Notes: a model not told the origin generated them from the sequence alone. DNA of 34,502 nucleotides from Anaerolineae bacterium (GCA_022821805.1 JAJECX010000039.1:1-34502); one strand, 5' to 3'; numbered from the stretch's first letter, positions 25,476-34,462 are shown. Numbers and translations are program-made.

Positions 25476-26246
25476 ATGAAAACTGTCCGAATATTCGCTC
25501 TCCTTGCGATTTTGCCACTGCTTGCCTCTATAGGCGGATTGCTGATGATTTCAAACGCGGACGAGGTTCAGTGGGGTTATGAGGACGATGGCGGTCCCAG
25601 CCAATGGGCGGAGCTGGCGCCGGAGTTCGTCATTTGCGGCGAGGGGAAGGCGCAGTCGCCAATTGATATCCGCGATGCGGTAGAGACTGCGCTGGTCGAT
25701 ATCGAATTCCACTATGGCGTAACGGCGAACAACATCGTCAACAACGGGCATACGATTCAAGTGGATGCTGACGCGGGCAGCCATATCATCTACAACGGCA
25801 TCACTTATGACCTGCTGCAATTCCACTTCCACGCGCCGAGCGAGCATACTGTGGCGGGCGAAGCGGCGCCGATGGAAATCCACTTCGTGCATAAAGATCG
25901 CAATTCGAACAATCTCGCGGTGGTCGGCGTACTGCTGAATGAAGGCGACGTCGAGAACGAGGCTTACGCGCCGATAATTGACAACATGCCAGCCGAAATT
26001 GGCGCGCCAGACGCGGTCGGCGAAGATATTGCGCTGGGAGAACTGTTGCCAGAGAGTCGCGGCTATTTCACCTACCAAGGCTCATTAACGACGCCGCCCT
26101 GCAGCGAGGTGGTGCGCTGGCTGCTGTTGGATGCGCCGGTCGCGCTCTCGGCAAAGCAGATCGCCGCCTACCGCGCCCTTTACGATGGCAACGCCCGCCC
26201 GCTCCAGTCGCTGGGGGCGCGCGATTTGCTGCACACGAGCCGCTAG
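25476..26246 (+). CDS. Alpha-class carbonic anhydrase, exported
   Basis: The 256-residue protein interconverts CO2 and bicarbonate. The N-terminus (MKTVRIFALLAILPLLASIG) is a signal peptide or anchor, so it works outside the cytoplasmic membrane. Alpha-class features are WGYEDDGGPSQWAEL, QSPIDI, zinc ligands His117 and His119 in LLQFHFHAPSEH and His136 in MEIHFVHKD, and later YQGSLTTPPCSEVVRW. The ATG at 25476 has GGAG just upstream; a TTG at 25449 would only lengthen the N-terminus. It is a single gene, convergent with nothing and followed by the promoter of the next operon. Confidence 0.93.
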   Translation: MKTVRIFALLAILPLLASIGGLLMISNADEVQWGYEDDGGPSQWAELAPEFVICGEGKAQSPIDIRDAVETALVDIEFHYGVTANNIVNNGHTIQVDADAGSHIIYNGITYDLLQFHFHAPSEHTVAGEAAPMEIHFVHKDRNSNNLAVVGVLLNEGDVENEAYAPIIDNMPAEIGAPDAVGEDIALGELLPESRGYFTYQGSLTTPPCSEVVRWLLLDAPVALSAKQIAAYRALYDGNARPLQSLGARDLLHTSR

Positions 26247-26255
26247 ACTGGTTTA

Positions 26256-26283
26256 TTGCAATTGCCTGCCGCCGCGCTATAAT
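26256..26283 (+). promoter_or_regulatory. Sigma70-like promoter for the glycan importer operon
   Basis: TTGCAA (26256-26261), a 16-base spacer and a perfect TATAAT (26278-26283) lie 44 bases before the binding-protein start. The position between genes and the close consensus match make it one of the best promoters in the window. Confidence 0.6.
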
Positions 26284-26327
26284 TGCGTAGTTGCGTAGTT
26301 TTGTTCAATCGAATAGGGAGACGAATA

Positions 26328-27653
26328 ATGTCAAAACAGTTATCTCGCCGCGACTTTTTGAAGTATACAGGCATGGGCAGCGCCGCTGCCTTCGCCTCCG
26401 CCTATGGCATGCCGCTCGGCACGGCTCTGGCACAGGCGCCTCCGGGCGATACCGCCGGTCATTTGGTCATCTATAACTTCGGTGGCACTGAGCAGCAGCG
26501 CATGTTCGGCAACGCAATCGCCCGCTTCAACGAGCGCTATCCCAACGTGCTCGTCGAAGACCTGTACATTCCTTGGCCCGAAGGCTGGGGTCACTACATC
26601 ACCAACCTGAAGCTTCGCGCCGCCAGCGGCTTGAAAACCGATATCATCGCCATCGCGATCGAAGGCACGCGCGAGACGATCTTTGAAGACCTCGTCTTGC
26701 CGATGGACGACGCAATCGCCGCCGACGAGGAGCTCGCGGCGATTGTCGATGAGGTAGAGCCGGTGCTGCACAATGCCCTCAAGGGCGCCGACGGACAGAC
26801 CTACTACTTCACCCGCGAGTGGAACAATATGATCATCCACTACAATCCGGTGAAGTTTGAAGAGGCTGGTCTGGATCCGCCGGCGGAGGATTGGACCTGG
26901 GAAGATTTCCTGGAAACCGCATCCATCCTAACCACAGGCGAAGGCGGCGACAAGCAGTTCGGATTCGCCATTCCATTCTTTAACTTTGGCTTGACGCCCT
27001 GGTGGCATACCAATGGCACGGCGACGCTCACCGAGGACTGGTCACAGTCGAACCTGGACGATCCCTTGATGCTGGAATCGGTCAAGTTCGTACATTCGCT
27101 GGTGCATGAGCATGGCGTGGCGCCCTCGGTTGAAGGCGTCAACCCCTACGAGCTTTTCCCGGCTGGCACAATCGCCATGACCGGCGCTGGACGCTGGCCC
27201 TTCGACACCTATGTCACCACCGGCTACAAGGATGTCGATATCACGCCCTGGCCGCGCAAACGGGCTGGCACGACTGTCTTCGGCTCCGGCGGTTGGGCGG
27301 TATCCAAGACGACCGAGAACGTCCCGCTCGCGCTGGAATTGATCAAGGACCTGGCCGCCTTCGAAACGGACCTGGAAGCGGTCGCTGTCGGCACGTCATT
27401 GCCCGCGCGCCGCAGCGCCACCGAGAACGAGCTATTCAACAGCTTCCCGGCCAACGCGCATCGTTTCTTCGGCAGTCTGGAAGACATTAAGCCTGTTCCA
27501 TCACCGGCCAACTTCGCAGAAGTTGAGAGCATCTTCATGCGTCACATGAGCCAGATTATGGCCAACTCGGTGACGGCTGAACAGGGTCTCGAAGCGGCGC
27601 ATATCGAGCTGAGCGCGGCCATGGACAAGCTGGCTGAGCGGCTGGCTGGTTAG
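26328..27653 (+). CDS. Sugar ABC transporter substrate-binding protein, Tat-type signal
   Basis: The protein has 441 residues. MSKQLSRRDFLKYTGMGSAA is a twin-arginine signal, with a likely cleavage after ALA in GTALAQ. The mature part follows the family 1 solute-binding pattern: NAIARFNERYPNVLVEDLYI, then TREWNNMIIHYNPVKFEEAGL, then WTWEDFLETA. AGGGAG lies before ATG 26328. It heads a plus-strand set of two permeases, a GH116-type glucosidase and an aspartylglucosaminidase-like hydrolase, pointing to a glycan-derived ligand. A 236-base gap full of repeats separates it from the first permease. Confidence 0.9.
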   Translation: MSKQLSRRDFLKYTGMGSAAAFASAYGMPLGTALAQAPPGDTAGHLVIYNFGGTEQQRMFGNAIARFNERYPNVLVEDLYIPWPEGWGHYITNLKLRAASGLKTDIIAIAIEGTRETIFEDLVLPMDDAIAADEELAAIVDEVEPVLHNALKGADGQTYYFTREWNNMIIHYNPVKFEEAGLDPPAEDWTWEDFLETASILTTGEGGDKQFGFAIPFFNFGLTPWWHTNGTATLTEDWSQSNLDDPLMLESVKFVHSLVHEHGVAPSVEGVNPYELFPAGTIAMTGAGRWPFDTYVTTGYKDVDITPWPRKRAGTTVFGSGGWAVSKTTENVPLALELIKDLAAFETDLEAVAVGTSLPARRSATENELFNSFPANAHRFFGSLEDIKPVPSPANFAEVESIFMRHMSQIMANSVTAEQGLEAAHIELSAAMDKLAERLAG

Positions 27654-27668
27654 TCATAGGTTTATGTT

Positions 27669-27693
27669 GTACGGGCGACCCGGCGGGTCGCCC
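27669..27693. repeat. Dispersed palindrome, GGGCGACCCGGCGGGTCGCCC
   Basis: GTACGGGCGACC and GGTCGCCCT form a strong palindrome just after the binding-protein gene. It belongs to the common family of this window and, as a stable hairpin, could stabilise the upstream transcript or lower expression of the downstream genes. Confidence 0.65.
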
Positions 27694-27713
27694 TCGCAAT
27701 ACGAGTAGACATC

Positions 27714-27755
27714 TGTAGACCCCCGCGCGACAATGGCGCCGCCCACGCAAAATAC
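27714..27755 (+). repeat. Dispersed repeat, second copy of the 196-237 block
   Basis: TGTAGACCCCCGCGCGACAA followed by TGGCGCCGCCCACGCAAAATAC closely matches the minus strand of 196-237. The two copies are almost the full window apart and in opposite orientation. Confidence 0.65.
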
Positions 27756-27776
27756 CTTGCGTCCCGCTGCGTTAAA

Positions 27777-27818
27777 CTCCCCTTCCCTAGCTCGCTGGGG
27801 AGGGGGCCGGGGATGGGG
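27777..27818 (+). repeat. Dispersed repeat, second copy of the 18371-18408 type
   Basis: CTCCCCTTCCCTAGCTCGCT followed by GGGGAGGGGGCCGGGGATGGGG has complementary CCCCTTCCC/GGGGAGGGG arms. It matches the repeat that overlaps the MalF-type permease start at 18374. Confidence 0.65.
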
Positions 27819-27840
27819 TTTGCCGCTCGCAACGTAAACA

Positions 27841-27863
27841 GGGGCGGCTCGGCGAGTCGCCCT
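27841..27863. repeat. Dispersed palindrome before permease gene
   Basis: GGGGCGGCTCGGCGAGTCGC followed by CCT, an imperfect member of the common palindrome family, ends 26 bases before the permease start. Three different repeat types therefore fill the gap 27654-27889. Confidence 0.6.
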
Positions 27864-27889
27864 AAATTCGCGCGATAGACAGACTGAAA

Positions 27890-28798
27890 ATGCAGAAAAG
27901 CGGACTGCTGCCAGAACTTACACCCAAGCATCGAGAAGCCTTCGTGGGCTATCTCTTTATCTTGCCAACGTATATTGGATTCACGATCTTTATTCTTTAT
28001 CCGCTGGTCGAATCGGTGCGCATCAGTTTTCAGGAATTCAGTCTGCTTCGCGGCTCGACCTATATCGGCTTCGACAATTATGTCCAGATGTTTGCCGACG
28101 GGCGCTTGCGCATAGCCTATATCAATACGGTCATTTTCACGCTATTCGCCGTCTTCTTCAACGCCGGCATCGGCTTGATCCTGGCGGTCATGCTCAATCG
28201 GCGGCTGCCGGTATTGATGCGCAATTTATACCGCTCAATCTTTTTCTTCCCGGTGCTGATCGCACATACCTATATCGCCGTGATTTGGCGCTTCCTCTAT
28301 CAGCAGGATACCGGCGTTATCAACTATTATCTGGGTCTCTTTGGCGTTGAGGCGATTCCCTGGCTGAGCAACGCGCATTGGGCGATGGCGGCCATCATCA
28401 TACTCGATGTCTGGAAGAATACCGGCTTCGCCATGCTGGTTTTCCTGGCTGGTTTGCAGAGCATCCCCAACGAATACTATGAAGCGGCTCAGCTTGACGG
28501 CGCCAACGAGCGGCAGCTCTTTTTCCGCATCACGATTCCATTGCTCAGCCCGACCATTTTCTTCATTCTCGTCATTTTCATGATCGGCGCGCTGCAGGTC
28601 TTCGACACGATCATCGTGCTCACGCAGGGCGGACCCGGCGACGCCACCCGCAGCGTCGTGCTCTACGTTTACGAAATCGCCTTCCGAACCTTTAATATGG
28701 GCTACGCCGCCGCGGTGTCCATGACCCTTTTCGCCATCATTCTGGTGCTGACCGCTCTGCAATTTTGGATCAGCCGCCGCTGGGTTCACTACGAATAG
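27890..28798 (+). CDS. Carbohydrate ABC transporter permease, MalF type
   Basis: The 302-residue inner-membrane subunit has first helix FVGYLFILPTYIGFTIFILYP. The EAA loop is in EYYEAAQLDGANERQLFFRITIPLLSP, followed by DTIIVLTQGGPGDATR, a signature stretch of this subunit. It pairs with the MalG-type gene 12 bases downstream. The ATG lacks a strong ribosome-binding site (GACAGACTGAAA precedes it). The importer set includes the binding protein at 26328 but no ATPase. The substrate is likely a glycan-derived sugar, judging from the downstream hydrolases. Confidence 0.92.
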   Translation: MQKSGLLPELTPKHREAFVGYLFILPTYIGFTIFILYPLVESVRISFQEFSLLRGSTYIGFDNYVQMFADGRLRIAYINTVIFTLFAVFFNAGIGLILAVMLNRRLPVLMRNLYRSIFFFPVLIAHTYIAVIWRFLYQQDTGVINYYLGLFGVEAIPWLSNAHWAMAAIIILDVWKNTGFAMLVFLAGLQSIPNEYYEAAQLDGANERQLFFRITIPLLSPTIFFILVIFMIGALQVFDTIIVLTQGGPGDATRSVVLYVYEIAFRTFNMGYAAAVSMTLFAIILVLTALQFWISRRWVHYE

Positions 28799-28810
28799 AT
28801 GGGCTGAACA

Positions 28811-29698
28811 ATGGCACAAACGCAAGCAGCCGCCCTCGGGCAAAGCAAGAAATCTCCCGGCAAGGTCAGAAAGCCGATCAATTTCAGCGATATCATCTCC
28901 TACGCCTTATTGACGATCGCCGCCATATTGGTGTTGATGCCCCTGGCTTGGATGTTTTCCACCTCCTTGCGCCCGACACATGAAAGCTTTCAACTGCCGC
29001 CGGCCTGGCTGCCGACGAAATTCAGTTGGGAGAATTACCTCGCGCCTTTCGAATCGAGCGTGCCCTTCGTGGACCTGTTCATCAACAGCATGCGAATTAC
29101 GGTGGCGGTGACGCTGGGACAGCTTGTTACCTGCTCGCTGGCCGGTTACGCTTTCGCCCGCTTGCGCTTCCCCGGGCGCGATTTGCTATTTCTGCTGCTG
29201 CTCGGATCCTTGATGGTGCCGTTTCAGGTGACAATCATTCCGATTTTCCTGCTGATGCGCGATCTTGGTCTGATCGACAACCCGCTCGCGATCATTTTGC
29301 CTGGTCTCATCAGCGCATTTGGCGTCTTTTTGATGCGGCAATTCTTCAAGCAGATGCCGCAAGAGCTCTTTGACGCGGCGCGCGTGGATGGCGCCGGGCA
29401 TATCCGTTCCTTCCTGCAGATCGCCCTGCCCCTGGCTGGACCGGCGATGGCGACGCTCGCCATCATTACCTTTAACGCCACCTGGAACGCCTATTTCCTG
29501 CCGCTCGTATTCCTCAATTCCTGGCATAAGATGACGCTGCCGCAAGGGATCGCGCTGCTCACCGGTTATATGGGCTCGGGCAATCCCTCGGTAGTGATGG
29601 CGGCGGTGACGATGGCGATCATCCCGGTGCTGGTTGTGTTTATCGCGCTGCAACGCTGGATTATCGAGGCGCTGACGCGTTCCGGTTTGAAGGGGTAA
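28811..29698 (+). CDS. Carbohydrate ABC transporter permease, MalG type
   Basis: The 295-residue inner-membrane subunit has a charged N-terminal tail of about 35 residues, then a first helix (ISYALLTIAAILVLMPLAWM) and STSLRPTHESFQLPPAWLP. The EAA loop lies in ELFDAARVDGAGHIRSFLQIALPLAGP, and the end is LQRWIIEALTRSGLKG. Spacing to the MalF-type gene is 12 bases, so the two are cotranscribed. It is followed after 182 bases, including one palindrome, by the GH116-type gene. Confidence 0.92.
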   Translation: MAQTQAAALGQSKKSPGKVRKPINFSDIISYALLTIAAILVLMPLAWMFSTSLRPTHESFQLPPAWLPTKFSWENYLAPFESSVPFVDLFINSMRITVAVTLGQLVTCSLAGYAFARLRFPGRDLLFLLLLGSLMVPFQVTIIPIFLLMRDLGLIDNPLAIILPGLISAFGVFLMRQFFKQMPQELFDAARVDGAGHIRSFLQIALPLAGPAMATLAIITFNATWNAYFLPLVFLNSWHKMTLPQGIALLTGYMGSGNPSVVMAAVTMAIIPVLVVFIALQRWIIEALTRSGLKG

Positions 29699-29774
29699 CA
29701 GAGTCGCTTTCCAAACAATAGCAATGATTCCAAGTTAATCGCAAGAAAAGTGATTAGAAATCTAAGGCAAGCGT

Positions 29775-29800
29775 GGACGAGCCACCGGCTCGCCCGTACA
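29775..29800. repeat. Dispersed palindrome, ACGAGCCACCGGCTCGCCCGT
   Basis: A short hairpin (CGAGCC/GGCTCG) with a CGCCCGTACA tail belongs to the common repeat family. It lies between the MalG-type permease and the GH116-type gene; the rest of that gap shows nothing recognisable. Confidence 0.5.
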
Positions 29801-29880
29801 CACGTTGGAATTTATTGGTAATCTCATTCAAACGGCGGTCATTAGCATTATCTACTTGGAGTTTCTGAGGTCGGTACGAA

Positions 29881-32478
29881 ATGACAGAATTAAACGGTTC
29901 AGGCTACCCTACCTTGGTCAGCTACGATCAGGATCACCTGCGGCAGATTGGACTGCCGCTTGGCGGCATCGGCACCGGCGTCGTTTCGCTGGGCGGACGT
30001 GGCAATCTGCACGATTGGGAGATCGTCAACCGACCAGCCAAGGGCTTCGACTTGCAGCAGACCTTTTTCAGCCTCTACACCAAAACCGCAGACGGCGGCA
30101 AAACGGCAACCGCCCTCGAAGGCGTCATCCCGCCTGCCGATTACGAAGGCGCGCGCGGCGCCGCCATCCCCAATCACGGCTTGCCCCGCTTCCGGCAATG
30201 CAGCTTCGACGCAGCCTATCCCTTCGGGACAATTTCGCTGAGCGACGCCGATGTACCGCTTGGCGCGCGGCTGGTCGCCTTTAATCCGCTGATCCCGACG
30301 GACAGTGACAACAGCGGCATCCCGGTCGCCATCCTTCGTTTTGAATTGAGCAACGACAGCGAGCACCATATTGAAGCCGCTGTCTGCGGCAGCCTGCAGA
30401 ATTTCATCGGCGCCGATGGCACGAGCGGCGCGCCAAAAGACAACCACAACTGGTATCGCGAAAGCGATGGCTTGGCGGGCATATTTATGGAGTCGGCCGG
30501 CGTCGACCGCGACGCGCCACAATGGGGCACACTGGCGCTGACCACTCCCCTGCCCCCCTCAGAATCTTCATCGCAATTGGGGGAAGCGCAGCAGGGGGGC
30601 TCTATCACATACCGTACGGCTTGGGCGAATTACAGCTGGGGCGATTCCCTGCTCGACTTCTGGGATGACTTCAGCGAAGACGGCCGGCTTGAAGAGCGCG
30701 AGCGGGATGGCAAGGAAGACCCCACAGCGTCGCTTTGCGTTTATTTGAGCGTCCCGGCGAATGGATCGGCGTCAGTGACCTTCTTCCTGTCCTGGCACTT
30801 CCCCAACCGCACCACCTGGAAAGAAACCGGCTCGAATCATCCACACAGTCTGGATCAAACGGGGATACGGGTCGGCAACTATTACACGACGCAGTACGAC
30901 GACGCCTGGGCGGCAGCTGCTTATACGGCGAAGAATCTTGCGTGGCTGGAAGCGGAAACGCGCGCTTTCGTGGATGCCTTCTGCGAGAGCGATCTGCCAG
31001 CCGTGGTCAAGGAATCGGCGCTTTTCAACTTGAGCACGCTGCGCTCGCAGACTGTCTTCCGCACGCAGGATGGCTTCATGTTCGGCTGGGAGGGCTGCGA
31101 CGATACCGCCGGCTGCTGCTTCGGATCATGCACCCACGTTTGGAATTACGAACAAGCGACCGCGCATCTTTTCGGTGGCTTGGCGCTGGGCATGCGCGAG
31201 GTCGAGTTCAACTATGCAACGCGCAAGGATGGCGGCATGAGCTTCCGCGTCGAGCTGCCGCTGGAACATGCGCAAGCTTGGTCGCTGGCGGCCGCCGATG
31301 GTCAGATGGGCTGCATCATGAAGCTTTACCGCGACTGGCAGCTCTCCGGCGATGACGACGGGCTGCGGAGCATGTGGGAAAATGCGCGCAGGGCGCTTGA
31401 GTTTTGTTGGCAGCCAGGCGGCTGGGATGCTGACAAGGACGGCATCATGGAAGGCTGCCAGCACAATACCATGGATGTGGAATATTACGGACCGAATCCG
31501 CAGATGGGCATCTGGTATTTGGGGGCATTGCGCGCGATGGAAGAGATGGCGCGTCACCTGGGCGAGACTGATGACGGCGCAGTGTCCACGCGCGTCTTCG
31601 CTGATGACTGCCGCCGGCTCTACGAAAACGGCAGCGGCTGGATCGACGCCAACCTCTTCAATGGCGATTATTACGAGCATGAGATACGCCCGGCTTCCGG
31701 CGTCGACGCGGTGCTCGGCATGCTGATGAGCGATATGGGCGCGGCCGATCCATCTGAACCGGTATTGCAACTCGGCAAAGGCTGCCTGGTCGATCAACTG
31801 GTCGGGCAGCTCCTGGCTCATGTTTGCGGCTTGGGTTACCTCTTGGCTGAAGATCATGTCAAGCAAGCGCTGGGCAGCATCATGCGCTTTAACTTCAAGG
31901 AGAATATGTACGGCCACTTCAACCATATGCGCTCTTACGTGCTCAACGATGAGTCGGCGCTGCTGATGGCTACCTACCCGCGCGGCGACCGTCCGGCGCG
32001 TCCCTTCCCTTATTACAACGAAGTGATGACCGGTTTCGAATACACCGCCGCGATTGGTATGCTCTACGAGGACGACATCGAAAACGGTCTCAAATGCATA
32101 ACGGCGATCCGCGACCGCTATGACGGCGAGAGGCGCAATCCATTCGATGAAGCCGAATGCGGGCACCATTACGCGCGGGCGATGGTGAGCTGGGCAGCGG
32201 TCCTGGCGCTGACTGGATTTCAGTATTCCGCTGTCGATCAATCAATTCGCTTCGCCGCGCCTAACAGCGAGTGCAAGTATTTCTGGTCGAGTGGCTACGC
32301 CTGGGGCAGCTGCGCGCTTCATCCGTTGGCCGACGGTGGTTGCGATGTCGAATTCAGTGTGCTGGGCGGGGAGATCCGTTTCAGCGAGTTTGCCTTGGCG
32401 GGCTTGGGCGCCGTTCAGTTCGAGCAGAGGCAGGTCCTCTCCAAAGGTGATATATTGCGCTGCAAAGTGACCACGTAG
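29881..32478 (+). CDS. GH116/GBA2-type beta-glucosidase (non-lysosomal glucosylceramidase-like, DUF608)
   Basis: This 865-residue glycoside hydrolase has an N-terminal beta-rich domain (GIGLPLGGIGTG-like start LPLGGIGTGVVSLGG; LPRFRQCSF) and a C-terminal (alpha/alpha)6 catalytic domain. Likely catalytic residues lie in FGWEGCDD (Glu404) or CTHVWNYEQA (Glu424) and in HNTMDVEYYGP (Asp532), which lines up with the acid/base aspartate of GBA2. The last part (FPYYNEVMTGFEYTAA) is typical. Family members cleave beta-glucosides, beta-xylosides or glucosylceramide. No signal peptide is visible, so it probably acts on sugars brought in by the upstream importer. GAGG precedes the ATG by 9 bases. Confidence 0.87.
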   Translation: MTELNGSGYPTLVSYDQDHLRQIGLPLGGIGTGVVSLGGRGNLHDWEIVNRPAKGFDLQQTFFSLYTKTADGGKTATALEGVIPPADYEGARGAAIPNHGLPRFRQCSFDAAYPFGTISLSDADVPLGARLVAFNPLIPTDSDNSGIPVAILRFELSNDSEHHIEAAVCGSLQNFIGADGTSGAPKDNHNWYRESDGLAGIFMESAGVDRDAPQWGTLALTTPLPPSESSSQLGEAQQGGSITYRTAWANYSWGDSLLDFWDDFSEDGRLEERERDGKEDPTASLCVYLSVPANGSASVTFFLSWHFPNRTTWKETGSNHPHSLDQTGIRVGNYYTTQYDDAWAAAAYTAKNLAWLEAETRAFVDAFCESDLPAVVKESALFNLSTLRSQTVFRTQDGFMFGWEGCDDTAGCCFGSCTHVWNYEQATAHLFGGLALGMREVEFNYATRKDGGMSFRVELPLEHAQAWSLAAADGQMGCIMKLYRDWQLSGDDDGLRSMWENARRALEFCWQPGGWDADKDGIMEGCQHNTMDVEYYGPNPQMGIWYLGALRAMEEMARHLGETDDGAVSTRVFADDCRRLYENGSGWIDANLFNGDYYEHEIRPASGVDAVLGMLMSDMGAADPSEPVLQLGKGCLVDQLVGQLLAHVCGLGYLLAEDHVKQALGSIMRFNFKENMYGHFNHMRSYVLNDESALLMATYPRGDRPARPFPYYNEVMTGFEYTAAIGMLYEDDIENGLKCITAIRDRYDGERRNPFDEAECGHHYARAMVSWAAVLALTGFQYSAVDQSIRFAAPNSECKYFWSSGYAWGSCALHPLADGGCDVEFSVLGGEIRFSEFALAGLGAVQFEQRQVLSKGDILRCKVTT

Positions 32479-32493
32479 ACAAAGCAGCGTGTC

Positions 32494-32520
32494 GTAGGGA
32501 CGACGACCCGAGGGTCGCCT
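32494..32520. repeat. Dispersed palindrome, GTAGGGACGACGACCCGAGGG
   Basis: A degenerate member of the GTAGGGGCGACC...GGTCGCC family lies 16 bases after the GH116-type stop and before the hydrolase gene at 32600. Confidence 0.55.
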
Positions 32521-32599
32521 GCTCCATTCCTTCGCCAAATGGCCATGCGCCGCGATCTCAATCTCCATCGGATAGATTAAACAGCCGGGGAGTCTTTCC

Positions 32600-33577
32600 A
32601 TGCTCATCATCGCTAGCAGCAACGGCGCAATCGGCATTGACCAAGCCATGAACGCGCTGAAAAACGGCGGCAGCGCCCTGGACGCGGTTGAAACTGGCAT
32701 CCGCCTGGTGGAAGCGAATCCTGCTGAACACAGCGTCGGCTACAACGGCTATCCCAATATTGTGGGCGAGTTGGAACTGGACGCGAGCATCATGGATGGG
32801 CGTTCGCTGAATACGGGCGCGGTGGCATTGATGCGCGGCTTCCCCTATGCGATATCAGTCGCCCGTCAGGTCTTGGAGCGGGCGCTGCCGCATGTGCTAT
32901 TGGCCGGGGCTGGCGCCGAGCGTTTCGCGCGCGAAATCGACGCCGAACAATGGGAAGAGATGCTGACTGAGGAAATTCAGGCGGTCTGGCGCGATCGCCT
33001 GGAGGATGTAGGCGCTAGGGGATTGATCGCCCGCCAAGCGGACGACGGGCTCGAGTTGCGGGATGAAGCGCCCTTGCTCGACTGGGTGAAGCTGACGACC
33101 GACCCCGAGCGCGTATTGGGAACGGTCAATTTTATCGCCATCGACAGCGCCGGCGATATCGCTTCGGGCGTCAGCACGAGCGGCTGGGCTTGGAAGTACC
33201 CCGGGCGCATCGGCGATTCACCGATCATCGGCGCGGGCAACTATGCTGACAATCGCATCGGCGCTTGCGCTTGCACCGGCATGGGCGAGATGGCGATCCG
33301 CGCCGGGACCGCGCGCAGCCTGGTCCTGTACCTCAAGACAGGCTTGTCGCTGGATGCGGCGGCGCGGCGAGCGATGGAGGATTTGCGCGATCTGGCTGGC
33401 GATTATATCGGCGGCATGAACCTGATCGCGCTGGACAAAGACGGGGGGCACATCGGATTGTCCTCGCGCGCTGGCGGCTCATATATCTTTCAGACCGAAG
33501 ACATGGATTCTTTCCAGGAACGTGAACGAGAAGTCGTCACGATTCCGATGCGCTGGGCGGGAGAAGCGCGGACGTGA
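32600..33577 (+). CDS. Ntn-hydrolase, N4-(beta-N-acetylglucosaminyl)-L-asparaginase-like
   Basis: The 325-residue protein belongs to the glycosylasparaginase/isoaspartyl-peptidase family, made as a precursor that cuts itself before a catalytic threonine. Here Thr175 in VLGTVNFIAID is that residue, giving alpha (1-174) and beta (175-325) chains. GGSALDAVETG near the start, MDGRSLNTGAV, then VSTSGWAWKYPGRIGDSPII and GAGNYADNRIGACACTGMGE resemble aspartylglucosaminidase more than plant-type asparaginase. The former splits the GlcNAc-asparagine bond left from N-glycoproteins. No signal peptide is seen. GGGGAG lies 8 bases before the ATG. Its place after the GH116-type gene supports glycan or glycopeptide breakdown. 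Confidence 0.87.
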   Translation: MLIIASSNGAIGIDQAMNALKNGGSALDAVETGIRLVEANPAEHSVGYNGYPNIVGELELDASIMDGRSLNTGAVALMRGFPYAISVARQVLERALPHVLLAGAGAERFAREIDAEQWEEMLTEEIQAVWRDRLEDVGARGLIARQADDGLELRDEAPLLDWVKLTTDPERVLGTVNFIAIDSAGDIASGVSTSGWAWKYPGRIGDSPIIGAGNYADNRIGACACTGMGEMAIRAGTARSLVLYLKTGLSLDAAARRAMEDLRDLAGDYIGGMNLIALDKDGGHIGLSSRAGGSYIFQTEDMDSFQEREREVVTIPMRWAGEART

Positions 33578-33624
33578 TGGTAGAGAAAGCGAACTTGTAG
33601 TCTGCCGAGCTTGTTTACCAGCAG

Positions 33625-34071
33625 TTATTCGAGGTCATCAAGCAGAAGAATCGATAGCTCCTCTATTCGCTTCATGTCGCTGTCGTTGGTGAGCATGGCA
33701 TCGCATTGAGTGGCCACTGCGCAGGCGACGTGAAGAGAATCCGGTGTGCCCAGACCATATCGCGCTCGAATATCGGCTGCCGTAGCAGCAATCTCAGGTG
33801 TAACGGCAACGATTTCATAGTCATCGCCTGCCAAAAGTATCTCTTGATATGCCTGGACGAGTCGTCGGTCACCTAGTCTTAGCGGCATCACTAAGACCTC
33901 GGTCAGCGTGAGTACAGAACTGTATGCAAGCAGATCGGTCGTATCGATTATTCCAACAATCTTACGCATCTTCTCCAAATAAGCTAAGTTCTCCTCCACA
34001 TAATAGATTAGCGGCGCTGAATCAACGTACAATCGTTGTACATTAATCAGTTCCGCTTCAATGAGCTTCAA
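33625..34071 (-). CDS. vapC: PIN-domain ribonuclease toxin, VapC type
   Basis: The 148-residue protein opens RLYVDSAPLIYYVE with the first acidic residue (Asp17). Others lie in TLTEVLVMP, LGTPDSLHVACA and LTNDSDMKRIE, the usual PIN-domain set. It would act as an RNase toxin. The start is a TTG with AGGA about 9 bases upstream; no better in-frame start exists before the first motif. The antitoxin gene ends 11 bases upstream. It differs in sequence from the PIN protein at 9054-9467, so the two modules are not recent copies. Confidence 0.82.
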   Translation of the reverse strand: MKLIEAELINVQRLYVDSAPLIYYVEENLAYLEKMRKIVGIIDTTDLLAYSSVLTLTEVLVMPLRLGDRRLVQAYQEILLAGDDYEIVAVTPEIAATAADIRARYGLGTPDSLHVACAVATQCDAMLTNDSDMKRIEELSILLLDDLE

Positions 34072-34082
34072 CGCCGCTTATC

Positions 34083-34286
34083 CTACTTGCCGCGCAGTTC
34101 GTTTATGTATTCTTGCGCATCCACGCCTTGCCAGACTTCTTTCCCTAATCCTTGCAACTCGGACAAGCTTCGTTTCGGCTTTGGTGGCTGGCTGGCCAAA
34201 TGGTCGACCAATAACTTGATCAACTCAATCTGCTGCCTTTGTTCGAGAGCCTTGGCTTTCTCCAGCAGTTCGTATACTGTCATCAT
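34083..34286 (-). CDS. Small antitoxin partner of the PIN toxin
   Basis: The 67-residue protein begins MMTVYELLEKAKALEQRQQI followed by ELIKLLVDHL. This amphipathic helical start is common in antitoxins paired with PIN proteins. The C-terminus (GKEVWQGVDAQEYINELRGK) is the likely toxin-contacting tail. GGAG lies 7 bases before ATG 34286, which favours this start over ATG 34298. A promoter-like sequence is at 34314-34343. No named family is certain; the call rests on size, position and pattern. Confidence 0.7.
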   Translation of the reverse strand: MMTVYELLEKAKALEQRQQIELIKLLVDHLASQPPKPKRSLSELQGLGKEVWQGVDAQEYINELRGK

Positions 34287-34313
34287 GCAGTACTCCATGA
34301 GATCAACCAGCCT

Positions 34314-34343
34314 ATTTTAACATTTCTGAACGGCGTCGTTCAA
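34314..34343 (-). promoter_or_regulatory. Sigma70-like promoter for the second toxin-antitoxin pair
   Basis: On the minus strand TTGAAC (34343-34338), an 18-base spacer and TAAAAT (34319-34314) precede the antitoxin start by about 28 bases. The -10 matches 5 of 6 and the -35 matches 4 of 6 consensus bases. Confidence 0.45.
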
Positions 34344-34462
34344 GCTTGCTCTCAATTGACGCAGGGCAATCGCTTCAAAATCATAATGCGCCGTTCGCCA
34401 CGAAAATTGCGAAAATCCAGAGGCTTTTCGTGAGGCGCTCGTTGAAAATGGTCTGTAAATTT

